64,000 nt of DNA from JAMXLG01 sp963818925. GTDB taxonomy: Bacteria > Vulcanimicrobiota > Vulcanimicrobiia > Vulcanimicrobiales > Vulcanimicrobiaceae. Location of the stretch: NCBI GenBank assembly GCA_963818925.1, contig CAWFTN010000001.1, forward strand, positions 2,232,001 to 2,296,000. Reading direction: 5' to 3'. Shown here piece by piece: positions 44,016 to 53,104 of the stretch. A program made the position numbers and the translations under genes. Numbering within the stretch: position 1 is the stretch's first letter; every line of letters begins with the position of its first letter. The notes below the pieces were generated by a model. The model was not told where the DNA came from, did no database searches, and was given only the letters and a program-made list of their open reading frames with translations.

Positions 44016-47000
44016 TCACGACCGCTTCACGGTGATGGACGGAACGCCGGCCGACTTCAACAGAGCATTGACGGCGTTGAGCTTCGCACCGAGCAACTCG
44101 TCGTCGGTGGCGAACTGCGCTTGCGCCGCGTCGTGCACCTCCTTTGCAAGACCGCGCTGCCCTCCGGTCGGCGCATAGTCGTTGCCGATCAATCCGCCTT
44201 CCGCATTCGCGAGCCGTTCGTACAACCGCGACGGCGTGCGTAGCGTGTCTTCTGAGTTTTGCGCGTTGCGAATGTAGAGCGAATCAAGCGTCGTAGCGAC
44301 ACTGCGCTGCAACGTCGAAACGGCGTCTGCAGCAGTGGTGTGCGAACTGACGCGAGGCGCGACCTTTTGCAGCGATGCATCGAGCGAGCGCAATGCAACG
44401 ATGTCGTTGCCGGTGTGACGGAAATCGTCGCGCAACTGCATCGCAAGCTCGAAACTAGCTTGCATGTCGGCTTGCGTTCCCGGCGTCTTCGGATCGGGCA
44501 GCACTTTAATAGAGCGTTCGGACGCGGTGCCGTTATACGACAAGCGCACCGTGTACGTTCCGGGGACGACTTGCGGACCGGACAACCCGGAGCCCATCGC
44601 GTTGTAATCCGGAATCAGCTTAACGGTATCGCAGGTGAGATCCCACCACGCGCGATTCATCCCTTGTACCGGATGGTCCACGTCGATCGTGCGAAGCAAC
44701 GTCGGGCCGTCGAAAACTTGCAGCTTCAGGTTTGCGTGTTTCGGCGGCGCTTTCTGCAGATAGAAGTTCATGACCGCGGGGGCTTGCGGGTTGTCGCCGC
44801 CGCCTTCGCCCGTCGCCCACGTTGCCCACGATGCATTGAAACGATACGCGTCGCGCACCGGAAAGAGATATGCGGATGATGATGCGACATTGCCGCTCCA
44901 TTGTTGCAGCGGCGCAATATCGTCGAGTACCCACACGCCCCGCCCGTGCAACGCGACGACGAGATCATCGAAGCGCTTTTGCACGACGAAGTCGTACACC
45001 GGCGCATGCGGCAGGTTATTGAAGAACGGCTGCCAGTGCGCGCCGTCGTCGAACGACAACCACAGCCCCGTCTCCGTACCGGCATAAAGCATGCCTTTGC
45101 GAACGGGATCTGCGCGCAGCATGCGCGCGTAACTATCGCGCGGAAGATTGCTGCTGATCGACTGCCAGTGCACGCCGAAGTCGCGCGTTACGTAGAGATA
45201 CGGCGTGCGATCGCCGAGTTTGTGATTCTCAGCAACGACGTACGCGGTGCCGTCGTCAAAGGGCGAGGGGTCCACGTTGTTTATGCGGGCCCAGTGCGGC
45301 AGATTCGGGATCCCGGCGGTAATGTTATTCCAGTGGGCGCCGCCGTCGCGCGTGACCCACACCAATCCGTCGTCGGTGCCGACCCACAACTCGCCCTTCG
45401 TCATCGGCGATTCGGCAATCGATGCGATGGTGTCGTACACTTCCGTGCCGGCGTTGTCGCGCGTGATCGGTTCGCCCGACGGTTTTTGTTTGCTCTTGTC
45501 GTTGCGCGTGAGATCGGGGCTGACCGCGTTCCACGTGACGCCGCCGTCTTCCGTCTTCATCAAGTATTGCGCGCCGAAGTAGAGCGCATTCGGTTCGAGC
45601 GGCGACACGGCAACCGGCGCAACCCACGCGCCGCGATACTTGTATGATTCCGCGCCGGTTCCCGAATACGTATCGGGCCAAGGGCTGATCAACCGTCCTT
45701 GCATCGCTTGGCGGTCGAATCGCAGCACCGCTTCTTGATATCCGGTGCCGTAGATCACGTTGTCGTTCGCCGGCGAGAAGACGATCCAGCCGCTCTCGCC
45801 GCTTTGCGCAGAGAACCACTGATCGGGCGTGATCGAACCTGTAAAACTCAACTCCGGACCGCAGACTGCACCCGGATCCTGAAACTCTCCGCACACCGTG
45901 TAGGGTACGCGATCGTCGACCGAGATGTGATACGGCTGCGAGACGATCAACTGCGGATCCCGCCACGTTTTTCCGCCGTCTTGCGAGAGGCGCACGCCGG
46001 CGTCCGCGCCGATGATCGCGCGTTTTCCGTTTACCGGATCGATCCACATTTGATGGTGATCGTACGCACCGGTCGGTACCGATTTGACGGTCTTTCCGCC
46101 ATCGAACGACTCCGACGGGATCTCGACGATCGTCATGAAGAAAATGTGCTTCGCGTTCTTGGGATCGACAGTGAACTGCCCGAAGTAATAGGGGCGCTGA
46201 ATGATTTCGTGCTTCGTGCTGGTGCGCGTCCAATGCATTCCCCCATCGTTACTCGTCCAGAACGTGCCCTCGTTCGACTCCGTCAACGCGTAGAGAATGT
46301 TCGGCGCGCTCGGTGCAAAGCGCAATCCGATCCGACCCGTCAATCCGGTCGGGAATCCGTTGCCTTGCACGCGCGTCCAATGCGCGCCCGCGTCGTTCGA
46401 GCGATAGACGCCGTCGCCCGGTCCACCGCTCGTGAGCATCCACGGCCGCCGTTGTATCGTCCACATGCCGGCATAAACGAGCTTCGGATTCTTCGGAGAA
46501 ATCGCAATGGACGATGCGCCGGTGGTGTCGTCGACGTACAGCGACTTCACCCATGTTTTGCCGCCGTCGACCGTCTTGTAGAGGCCGCGATCCGCGGATG
46601 GCTTGAACGGATCGCCGACCGCTGCGACGTACGCGATATTGGGATTGTGCGCGTCGATCGAGATCTGCGCGATCGCCGCGGTCGCGTCCAATCCGAGATG
46701 CGTCCACGTCGAGCCGCCGTCGTTCGAACGCCAGACGCCGTCACCGAACGCAACGTCGTTGCGCATATTCGGCTCGCCCGTCCCTACGTAGATGATCTTC
46801 GGATTCGACGGTGCGATCGCAATCGCGCCGATCGAGGTCACCGGTTTCTTATCGAAAACCGGTTCCCACTTCGTACCGCCATCGGTCGTCCGCCACAATC
46901 CGCCAAGGCCGCCCGCGAAGAACGTGGCGGAGTTCCCCGGGACGCCGGCAACCGCATCGATGCGTCCGGTCGTCGGGCCGATATTTCGAAACTCGAGTTG

Positions 47001-47090
47001 GGCGAACGTGTTGCCGCTATCGGCGCTCGCAAATGCGGGCAACGCGGCAAGAACGGCGGCGAGAAGCACCGTTGTACGAAGACGAAGCAT
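44016..47090 (-). CDS. Large secreted BNR/VPS10-type beta-propeller protein
   Basis: A 1024-aa exported protein (signal peptide about residues 1-23). At least ten Asp-box motifs follow one another (TTDGGTKW, SNDGGSTW, TVDGGKTW, SNDAGAHW, SNDGGMHW, SQDGGKTW, TEDGGVTW, TRDGGAHW, TRDFGVHW, SFDDGAHW), giving a large or double propeller of the sortilin/VPS10 kind. The last 250 residues form an Ig-like domain (VVPGTYTVRLSYNG) and a helical tail. Such proteins are common in Acidobacteria-like soil bacteria; enzymatic activity is not established. Confidence 0.86.
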   Translation of the reverse strand: MLRLRTTVLLAAVLAALPAFASADSGNTFAQLEFRNIGPTTGRIDAVAGVPGNSATFFAGGLGGLWRTTDGGTKWEPVFDKKPVTSIGAIAIAPSNPKIIYVGTGEPNMRNDVAFGDGVWRSNDGGSTWTHLGLDATAAIAQISIDAHNPNIAYVAAVGDPFKPSADRGLYKTVDGGKTWVKSLYVDDTTGASSIAISPKNPKLVYAGMWTIQRRPWMLTSGGPGDGVYRSNDAGAHWTRVQGNGFPTGLTGRIGLRFAPSAPNILYALTESNEGTFWTSNDGGMHWTRTSTKHEIIQRPYYFGQFTVDPKNAKHIFFMTIVEIPSESFDGGKTVKSVPTGAYDHHQMWIDPVNGKRAIIGADAGVRLSQDGGKTWRDPQLIVSQPYHISVDDRVPYTVCGEFQDPGAVCGPELSFTGSITPDQWFSAQSGESGWIVFSPANDNVIYGTGYQEAVLRFDRQAMQGRLISPWPDTYSGTGAESYKYRGAWVAPVAVSPLEPNALYFGAQYLMKTEDGGVTWNAVSPDLTRNDKSKQKPSGEPITRDNAGTEVYDTIASIAESPMTKGELWVGTDDGLVWVTRDGGAHWNNITAGIPNLPHWARINNVDPSPFDDGTAYVVAENHKLGDRTPYLYVTRDFGVHWQSISSNLPRDSYARMLRADPVRKGMLYAGTETGLWLSFDDGAHWQPFFNNLPHAPVYDFVVQKRFDDLVVALHGRGVWVLDDIAPLQQWSGNVASSSAYLFPVRDAYRFNASWATWATGEGGGDNPQAPAVMNFYLQKAPPKHANLKLQVFDGPTLLRTIDVDHPVQGMNRAWWDLTCDTVKLIPDYNAMGSGLSGPQVVPGTYTVRLSYNGTASERSIKVLPDPKTPGTQADMQASFELAMQLRDDFRHTGNDIVALRSLDASLQKVAPRVSSHTTAADAVSTLQRSVATTLDSLYIRNAQNSEDTLRTPSRLYERLANAEGGLIGNDYAPTGGQRGLAKEVHDAAQAQFATDDELLGAKLNAVNALLKSAGVPSITVKRS

Positions 47091-47169
47091 TGAGCCTCCT
47101 TATTTTCGAGGTCAATGCTTCTTCTCGCGCTAGCCTTCCTGTTGACGAAGCTAAATGAAAGATGATGCC

Positions 47170-48597
47170 CTAAAACTCGTTCCACAGGTACTGGTTGTAG
47201 ACTTCGTGATGGTATTGCACTTCCGGTGCCTTCACGAACGTGCCCAGTAAACGCGCGCAACGATCTGCACTTGCTTCTTTGAGTTCCGCATAGCGTTCTT
47301 TTACGTCGGAAGCCAGGAGTTTCGACGTCCATTTCGCCTGACGGAAATGGTCGAGTGCAGCGTAGATATTGTCGGGCAGATAGCGCTCGGCCTGACGTAA
47401 GCCGGTTTGCGAACTGATCTCGCCTTCCAGACCGGTCTTGAATACCGAGAGCATGACCATATAGGGATTCGCGTCCGGTCCGACGGAGCGCACTTCGACA
47501 CGCGCGCTGCGTTCGTTGCCGATCGGAATACGTACCATCGAGCCGCGGTCGACCGCCGACGCCTTGATTTGATTCGGCGCTTCGAAATGCGGATCGAGGC
47601 GCCGGTACGCGTTGACACTCGCATTGAGCATCAAACAGATATCGTTGCCGTGTGTGAGGATTCGATCGATGAACTGCCATGCAAGCTGGCTCATCTTCTC
47701 TTCGCCGTTCGGATCCCAGAAGAGGTTCTTGCCGTCTTTGCTGATCGACACGTTCGTGTGCATGCCGCTGCCGTTCACGCCGACGACCGGCTTCGGCAAG
47801 AAGCTTGCGGTGAGTCCCATGCGCGTCGCGACTTGGCGGCAGATCAATTTGTAGAGCTGAATTTGATCCGCACCGGAGACGACTTCGCCATAGCCGTAAT
47901 TGATTTCGAATTGCGACGGCGCGACTTCGGGATGATCTTTTTCATTCTCGAAGCCCATCGCGCGCTGCACTTCCGCGACCGTATCGATGAACGTGCGCAG
48001 CGGATCGCCCGGCAGTGAGTGGTAGTAGCCGCCGGTATTGACGTAGTCGAAGCGGCCGCTTACGTTAAAGCGTTGCTCCGCGTCAATACCTTCGAAGAGA
48101 AAGCCTTCGATTTCATTGGCTGCGTTGAGCGTGTAGCCGTGACGATCGAAGCACTCTTGCGAAAACGCCTTCAAGACGCCACGGACGTCGCCTGCGAACG
48201 GTGAGCCGTCGCGATTGAGTACGTCGGCGAAGACGAGCACTTTTCCGGGTCCAAAGCAGTCCGCAGGTGCCCAATAGAACGAGCCCCAGTCGAGCAAAAG
48301 ACGCAGATCGCTTTCACGCTGCGCGGTAAATCCGCGAATCGACGACCCGTCGAACGTGAGATTGTCGTACGACTTCAACAAGAACTTCTTGTCGTAGTCG
48401 AGCATGTGCAGACGACCTTCGAGATCGCTGAAGAGCACGGTCACCGCCTTGATGCGCGGCTCGTTGGCGAGATATTTCAGCCGTTCGTCTGCGATCTTTT
48501 CGGGCGAGACCCGATCTTTGCGCTGCTGCTTCGCAGCCAGGTTCATCTCTTCGAGTTCGGTATACGGCAGCTCGAGAAACTCGCGCAATTCAGGCAT
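47170..48597 (-). CDS. glnA: Glutamine synthetase, type I
   Basis: A 475-aa enzyme making glutamine from glutamate, ammonia and ATP. Motifs: TFDGSSIRGF in the N-terminal beta-grasp domain, NEIEGFLFEG (metal-binding Glu), GGYYHSLPGD, HPEVAPSQFEI, NGSGMHTNVSI and ARVEVRSVGPDANPY near the active site. The usual tyrosine adenylylation segment near the C-terminus is not recognisable (the region reads PDNIYAALDHF). No PII gene is adjacent. Confidence 0.95.
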   Translation of the reverse strand: MPELREFLELPYTELEEMNLAAKQQRKDRVSPEKIADERLKYLANEPRIKAVTVLFSDLEGRLHMLDYDKKFLLKSYDNLTFDGSSIRGFTAQRESDLRLLLDWGSFYWAPADCFGPGKVLVFADVLNRDGSPFAGDVRGVLKAFSQECFDRHGYTLNAANEIEGFLFEGIDAEQRFNVSGRFDYVNTGGYYHSLPGDPLRTFIDTVAEVQRAMGFENEKDHPEVAPSQFEINYGYGEVVSGADQIQLYKLICRQVATRMGLTASFLPKPVVGVNGSGMHTNVSISKDGKNLFWDPNGEEKMSQLAWQFIDRILTHGNDICLMLNASVNAYRRLDPHFEAPNQIKASAVDRGSMVRIPIGNERSARVEVRSVGPDANPYMVMLSVFKTGLEGEISSQTGLRQAERYLPDNIYAALDHFRQAKWTSKLLASDVKERYAELKEASADRCARLLGTFVKAPEVQYHHEVYNQYLWNEF

Positions 48598-48742
48598 GGT
48601 CTTCGTCGTTCTCCTACTTCATCAAGCGTACGCGGGTGCTATGCGACGCTTACACAAGAAGCGACCCGGGCCTTTGGCCTTCCGGTAAACCGCGCCGCCC
48701 GGCTCTACGCCAAAGGTTGGGCGACGGCGGGCTGATGCCGAT

Positions 48743-49222
48743 TCATTCTTCCCCGTCAAAGTAATCCAAGTCGTCACCGCGCAGCAACCGGCGCTCGGGA
48801 ACCTTCACAGACCACTTCCGGCTGTCGGGATAGTAAGCATGATCGTTGAACGGATTGTCCGCGATGACGTAGAGGACAAGATCAGCGTCGCTATCATTGA
48901 TGAACTCGTGCGCTTCACCCGGCTTATAGAGAAACGCGTCACCCGCAGTAATGCGTGTCTTGCCGCCATCGTCCCGCGCGAGTCCGCTTCCCGAAACGAC
49001 GACGTAGAATTCCCATTGCGTGCTGTGCGCGTGATAAGGATACGGCCGTTTCCCTGGCGGAATGCGCATCAGTTCGAGATCGAACGGATGGCGGTGCATG
49101 AAATCGGTCGAGTTCGGATCGCGACCCAACGCCTCGGAAATCTGCTTGCCGTAGCCTTCGAACGTTCCTTTTGGAGAACGCCAGCTCAGTTCTTCGACGG
49201 TGTCGAGATTGACTTTCTTCAT
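48743..49222 (-). CDS. Cupin-domain protein
   Basis: A 159-aa single-domain cupin. Motif 1 is near RPYPYHAHSTQWEFYVV (His, His, Glu as metal ligands) and motif 2 is PGEAHEFINDSD. The N-terminal 50 residues (SWRSPKGTFEGYGKQISEAL) precede the barrel. Relatives bind sugars or act as isomerases or regulators; the substrate is unknown. A small gene ends 10 bases upstream on the same strand. Confidence 0.85.
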   Translation of the reverse strand: MKKVNLDTVEELSWRSPKGTFEGYGKQISEALGRDPNSTDFMHRHPFDLELMRIPPGKRPYPYHAHSTQWEFYVVVSGSGLARDDGGKTRITAGDAFLYKPGEAHEFINDSDADLVLYVIADNPFNDHAYYPDSRKWSVKVPERRLLRGDDLDYFDGEE

Positions 49223-49232
49223 CTACGCGCAC

Positions 49233-49469
49233 TTACGCGTAGACGTCGATGTTCCGCCCGATCCCGATGGAGCGAAGGTACTGCCGGATCTCCGGCGACT
49301 CTTTCGGCGTCTTAACGATTTGGCGCAGCGATTCCGTGCGCGACGCGATAACCGAGAGCACCTGGCGGTACTGGGAGATCGCCCACGAGACGGAGACCGA
49401 GAGAGGCAGAACGCTCACCTCGATACCATCGGCCGCTTCCGCGCGTATCTTAATGAAGGACCGAGGCAA
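49233..49469 (-). CDS. Small hypothetical protein upstream of the cupin
   Basis: A 78-aa product (FIKIRAEAADGIEVSVLPLS, then QYRQVLSVIASRTESLRQIV, ending EIRQYLRSIGIGRNIDVYA). Ten bases separate it from the cupin gene, suggesting one transcript. It is divergent from the BNR gene at 49492 with 22 bases between. No domain recognised; protein-like composition is the main support. Confidence 0.5.
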   Translation of the reverse strand: MPRSFIKIRAEAADGIEVSVLPLSVSVSWAISQYRQVLSVIASRTESLRQIVKTPKESPEIRQYLRSIGIGRNIDVYA

Positions 49470-49491
49470 GCTGGCGGGCTAGTGGCCTCTC

Positions 49492-50607
49492 ATGAGCAGC
49501 GTGCGAGTCCTCGTGGGAACGCGCAAGGGTGCGTTCATCCTTAGCTCCGACGGCAAGCGCGACGCATGGCGCGTCGACGGGCCTCACTTTCCCGGATGGG
49601 AGATCTATCACGTCAAGGGATCGCCCGCCGATCCCAATCGCCTCTATGCGTCGCAGACCAGCAGCTGGTTCGGCCAGGTGATGCAACGATCGGATGACGC
49701 CGGTGAAACATGGCAGACCGTCGGCAACGAATTCGCCTACGACGGCGTGCCGGGAACACATCAGTGGTACGACGGGACGCCGCATCCCTGGGAATTCAAA
49801 CGCGTGTGGCATCTCGAGCCGTCACTGACCGATCCCGACACCGTCTACGCGGGCATCGAAGATGCGGCGCTCTTCAAATCGACGGACGGCGGCGCAACGT
49901 GGCGCGAACTTTCCGGTTTGCGCAATCACAGCACCGGTTCATCGTGGCAGCCCGGCGCGGGCGGCATGTGTTTGCACACCATCATTCTCGATCCATCCGA
50001 TCCGCAGCGCATCTATACCGCGATTTCGGCTGCGGGCGCGTTTCGTTCCGACGACGGCGGCGTAACGTGGAAGCCGATCAATCGAGGTCTTCGTTCCCAG
50101 TATATTCCCGATGAGGACGCCGAGGTTGGACACTGCGTGCATCGGATTGCGCTGCATCCGTCGCGACCGCAAACACTCTTCATGCAGAAGCATTGGGACG
50201 TGATGCGTTCGGACGACGCAGGTGAAAACTGGCGAGAGATCAGCGGAAATCTTCCGACCGATTTCGGTTTTCCGATCGACGTACACGCGCACGAACCGGA
50301 AACGGTCTACGTCGTGCCGATCACGAGCGACTCGCATCATTTCCCGCCCGACGGACGCTTGCGCGTCTATCGCAGCCGAAGCGGCGGCGAGGAATGGGAA
50401 GCACTGACGAACGGCTTACCGCAGGAAAATTGCTACGCCAACGTCTTGCGCGACGCGATGGCGGTGGACCGGTTGGACGACTGTGGCATCTATTTCGGCA
50501 CAACCGGAGGCGCCGTCTACGTTTCCCCCGACGGCGGCGATACGTGGAAAGCGATCGTGCACGATCTACCCGCGGTGCTCTCGGTCGAAGTTCAAACGCT
50601 GCCGTGA
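49492..50607 (+). CDS. BNR-repeat propeller protein (sialidase-like fold), cytoplasmic
   Basis: A 371-aa protein without signal peptide, starting VRVLVGTRKGAFIL. Six Asp-box-like motifs are spaced through it (SDDAGETW, STDGGATW, SDDGGVTW, SDDAGENW, SRSGGEEW, SPDGGDTW). This kind of short propeller is often paired with a MoaD/ThiS-like gene, as here: the next gene overlaps its stop (GTGA). The joint function is unknown. Confidence 0.82.
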   Translation: MSSVRVLVGTRKGAFILSSDGKRDAWRVDGPHFPGWEIYHVKGSPADPNRLYASQTSSWFGQVMQRSDDAGETWQTVGNEFAYDGVPGTHQWYDGTPHPWEFKRVWHLEPSLTDPDTVYAGIEDAALFKSTDGGATWRELSGLRNHSTGSSWQPGAGGMCLHTIILDPSDPQRIYTAISAAGAFRSDDGGVTWKPINRGLRSQYIPDEDAEVGHCVHRIALHPSRPQTLFMQKHWDVMRSDDAGENWREISGNLPTDFGFPIDVHAHEPETVYVVPITSDSHHFPPDGRLRVYRSRSGGEEWEALTNGLPQENCYANVLRDAMAVDRLDDCGIYFGTTGGAVYVSPDGGDTWKAIVHDLPAVLSVEVQTLP

Positions 50608-50897
50608 TCCGCGTCGTGCTTCCGCCGAATTTGCGGGCGCTCGCGCGCATCGACAGCGAGATCACCGTTGATGCGACCCAACCAACAGCCGGAAGCGTGA
50701 TCGATGCGATTGAGGAGCGATACCCGATGCTGCGCGGAACGATCCGCGACCACTACACGCAGCGACGTCGCTCCTACGTTCGGTTCTTCGCGTGCGAGCG
50801 TGACCTCTCACATGAACCACTGGATGCGAAGCTTCCCGACGCGGTTACGTCGGGAAGCGAACCATTGTTGATTGTCGGTGCGATCGCAGGCGGCTAA
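50604..50897 (+). CDS. MoaD/ThiS-family sulfur-carrier-like protein
   Basis: A 97-aa beta-grasp protein from a GTG overlapping the previous stop. VVLPPNLRALARIDSEITVD, VIDAIEERYPMLRG and the C-terminal Gly-Gly (GAIAGG) fit the family, in which the terminal glycine is activated and carries sulfur for cofactor synthesis or is joined to proteins. No activating E1-like gene is nearby. Confidence 0.85.
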   Translation: MIRVVLPPNLRALARIDSEITVDATQPTAGSVIDAIEERYPMLRGTIRDHYTQRRRSYVRFFACERDLSHEPLDAKLPDAVTSGSEPLLIVGAIAGG

Positions 50898-52150
50898 GGG
50901 TTCGGTGCTACCTGTACTTGGAATAAATACTCGCCGGGAATGCCCTGACAATTACGGGTCGCGGGCGCATAGGTGCTCGTTTGCGCCGCTTCGATCGCGG
51001 CCTGGTCGACGGTCGCATTGCCGCTGGATTTTGCGATCTTCGTCTTGACGACCTTACCTTCAGGATCGAGCCCAACATACACAAGCGCCTCGCCTTTGGG
51101 TCTCTCTTTCTTCAGCCACGCCTCGTCTAGTTTAGGCGGTTGTGCGATAAGAATTTTCGCATCTTTATTCGGATATTCGCATGAGGCCGCAGCAAGGACC
51201 ACGGGAGCTGTGTTTGCGCCGCCGTTTGAGGCGGCGAGAGCTGGTGAGAAGAGTTGCAACACGAGCGTCGCAGCAGCAAAAATCACGATCGTTCCTCCGA
51301 GAGTGTAGTAGTTGAGTTGAGGCGTACGAAGAGTGCGATAGTCGACGAGGCGCTCGATGCGTTGGATGAGGGCGCGTCGCGAACCGAAGACGCTCGGCGA
51401 GACGAGCGGGACGCGATGACTGGCAGCAGCACGCGCCACGGCGGCTAAACACGCGGCATAGTCGTCGACCAGGCCCGTTTTCGAAACGGCAGCATCGTCG
51501 CACGCCGCTTCGCGCTCTTTGACGAGATAATGGCTGATGACGTAAACCCAGGGATTGAAAAACAAGACCGCTTCTACCACGCGCTGCATGAAATTCGCAA
51601 TGATATCGTGGCGCGCGATGTGCGCACGTTCGTGCGCGACGATCAACGAAATATCGTGCGACGGAAGCTGTTCGAAAATGGCGGCCGGCACGATGACGAT
51701 CGGATCGTGAAGACCTGCCGCAATCGGTGCCTGCACCATATCCGAAACGAACACGCCGTCATAGTCTCGCAGAGGCGCGGCGCTCCGGCGAATGCGTGAA
51801 ATGCGAACGGCGCTGACCGCCAGACGCACAAATGCGAGCACCATGCCGACACACCAGAGGGCGAATGCAATCGTCATCAGCGGTGCCGTTTGCTCCGCGG
51901 CCGTCGTCGCTGCAATGAGCCTCATGCGAATGCTTTCGGAACCTCCGCCGACTGCAGAGTCAAACGACGGCAGATGAATCGGCCACAGTGCCGATTGCAC
52001 GGGAACGGCAACGAGCCCAATGAGCGCGACGAACCACACGGCATACCGCGTCGACGCACTCTCGCGTGCGAAGAACCGGCTCACCAGAAGCGCAATCGCG
52101 ACGACGATCGCACCCTGCCAAAGTCCATTCGTAAGAATCTGTACGATCAT
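50894..52150 (-). CDS. BlaR1/MecR1-type M56 metallopeptidase with TonB-like C-terminal domain
   Basis: A 418-aa membrane protein with four predicted helices in the N-terminal part (residues 8-25, 36-58, 92-112 and about 290-310). The zinc peptidase motif HExxH is HERAH (173-177). After the last helix comes a TonB_C-like periplasmic domain (KGEALVYVGLDPEGKVVKTKI, in part), in place of the penicillin-binding sensor of true BlaR1. It probably senses an envelope signal and inactivates the BlaI-type repressor encoded by the overlapping gene upstream (ATGA overlap). Confidence 0.88.
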   Translation of the reverse strand: MIVQILTNGLWQGAIVVAIALLVSRFFARESASTRYAVWFVALIGLVAVPVQSALWPIHLPSFDSAVGGGSESIRMRLIAATTAAEQTAPLMTIAFALWCVGMVLAFVRLAVSAVRISRIRRSAAPLRDYDGVFVSDMVQAPIAAGLHDPIVIVPAAIFEQLPSHDISLIVAHERAHIARHDIIANFMQRVVEAVLFFNPWVYVISHYLVKEREAACDDAAVSKTGLVDDYAACLAAVARAAASHRVPLVSPSVFGSRRALIQRIERLVDYRTLRTPQLNYYTLGGTIVIFAAATLVLQLFSPALAASNGGANTAPVVLAAASCEYPNKDAKILIAQPPKLDEAWLKKERPKGEALVYVGLDPEGKVVKTKIAKSSGNATVDQAAIEAAQTSTYAPATRNCQGIPGEYLFQVQVAPNP

Positions 52151-52533
52151 CGCGAGCCCTTCTTCCGCTTTGAGAGGAGCTGTTCGATTTTTGTGAGGTC
52201 GTCTTTATTCAACGACGTTTCATCGAGCAACGCGACAGCGAGGGCGCCGCGAGAATTCCCGAAAAAGCGTCCGAGCAGTTGATCGATGGCCGATCTCGCC
52301 GCGTCGTTTCGAGCGATGAGCGGATGATACACGTATGCGCGGCCGTCCTCTTCGTGCGCAATGTAGCCTTTTTGTTCGAGCGTGCGCAACGTCGTCAAGA
52401 CCGTGCTGTACGCAAGCGGCGGCGGCTCGAGCCCGGCCAAAACCTCGGCGACGGTTCCGCGCCCTTCTCGCCAAAGCACGTTCATCAGACGCAATTCGTG
52501 ATCCGTGAGCGTTGCGGATTTCTTTCTCGGCAC
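52147..52533 (-). CDS. BlaI/MecI-family transcriptional repressor
   Basis: A 128-aa winged-helix repressor. The GTG at 52533 is preferred over the TTG at 52548: GGAG lies six bases before it, and an operator-like repeat overlaps the TTG. LTDHELRLMNVLWREGRGTVAEVL and AYSTVLTTLRTLEQKGYIAHEE form the DNA-binding domain; the C-terminal helices dimerise. It should repress its own operon until cleaved or displaced through the M56 peptidase. Confidence 0.92.
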   Translation of the reverse strand: MPRKKSATLTDHELRLMNVLWREGRGTVAEVLAGLEPPPLAYSTVLTTLRTLEQKGYIAHEEDGRAYVYHPLIARNDAARSAIDQLLGRFFGNSRGALAVALLDETSLNKDDLTKIEQLLSKRKKGSR

Positions 52534-52544
52534 GGTTGCTCCGA

Positions 52545-52562
52545 TCAATTAGATTCGTAATA
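52545..52562. promoter_or_regulatory. Candidate BlaI operator, copy 1
   Basis: The 18 bases TCAATTAGATTCGTAATA contain an ATTA...TAAT dyad. They recur with one mismatch 45 bases further at 52590. The position, just upstream of the repressor gene's start, fits autorepression as in other BlaI/MecI systems. Confidence 0.55.
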
Positions 52563-52589
52563 GCACCATACCGCGACGTCGCGTAACTG

Positions 52590-52607
52590 TCAATTAGATT
52601 CATAATA
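52590..52607. promoter_or_regulatory. Candidate BlaI operator, copy 2
   Basis: TCAATTAGATTCATAATA, identical to copy 1 except for one base. It lies between the repressor gene and the divergent secreted-protein gene at 52682, so it might control both directions. Confidence 0.55.
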
Positions 52608-52681
52608 TTGCTCGCAACGCTCGGGGGGCTGCGATAGCGGAACGTCAAACTACGCCGGGTCAAGGAGGTCCATCCACCGTT

Positions 52682-53104
52682 ATGATGTCCCGCTATCGCG
52701 GAGCGCTTCTAATCGGCGCGTTCGCGTTGAACATCGGTCTTGCAAGTTTACCTGCAAGCGCCGCCCTCGATACCGTCGTCGCCCAGCAGGCCGTCGTTCC
52801 GAACAAACCGTTTAGCGATTGCAGTACGCGCGCGAAGAACGCGCTCAATAGCGTGATGCAAAACGCGGTCGAAGCGGGAACCGGATCCGGTCATTGGGTC
52901 GGCGTGCAACGCGTCGAAGGCTCAGTCGCAGCCTCGGCCGTTATCGAATGTCATCCCGACGGCGGCGGCTATCGCGCCGGCTTCACGTGCGCCGTACAGG
53001 TACCGCCGAATCCTGACACGGCAAACGCGCTGTGCACGAAATTGACGACGGCATTCAATGCCGCAACGGCCGGCGTCGTCACTGGAGGTTCGTCGTGGCA
53101 TTAG
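52682..53104 (+). CDS. Small secreted cysteine-containing protein, paralogue A
   Basis: A 140-aa exported protein (signal peptide about residues 1-27, ending ASA). The mature part has three spaced cysteines plus one (FSDCSTRAKNALNSVMQN, AVIECHPDGGGYRAGFTCAV, ALCTKL). The same plan is repeated in the next gene, so they form a duplicated pair. Divergent from the BlaI operon across the two candidate operators. Family unknown. Confidence 0.7.
   Translation: MMSRYRGALLIGAFALNIGLASLPASAALDTVVAQQAVVPNKPFSDCSTRAKNALNSVMQNAVEAGTGSGHWVGVQRVEGSVAASAVIECHPDGGGYRAGFTCAVQVPPNPDTANALCTKLTTAFNAATAGVVTGGSSWH

Noticed and set aside
44259..44879. 206-codon plus-strand frame opposite the BNR protein tail
   Set aside because: Charged low-complexity composition and no start signal; antisense shadow.
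45325..47093. Long open frames overlapping the large BNR protein on both strands
   Set aside because: They are shadows of the 1024-aa gene; the BNR motifs and signal peptide are only in the annotated frame.
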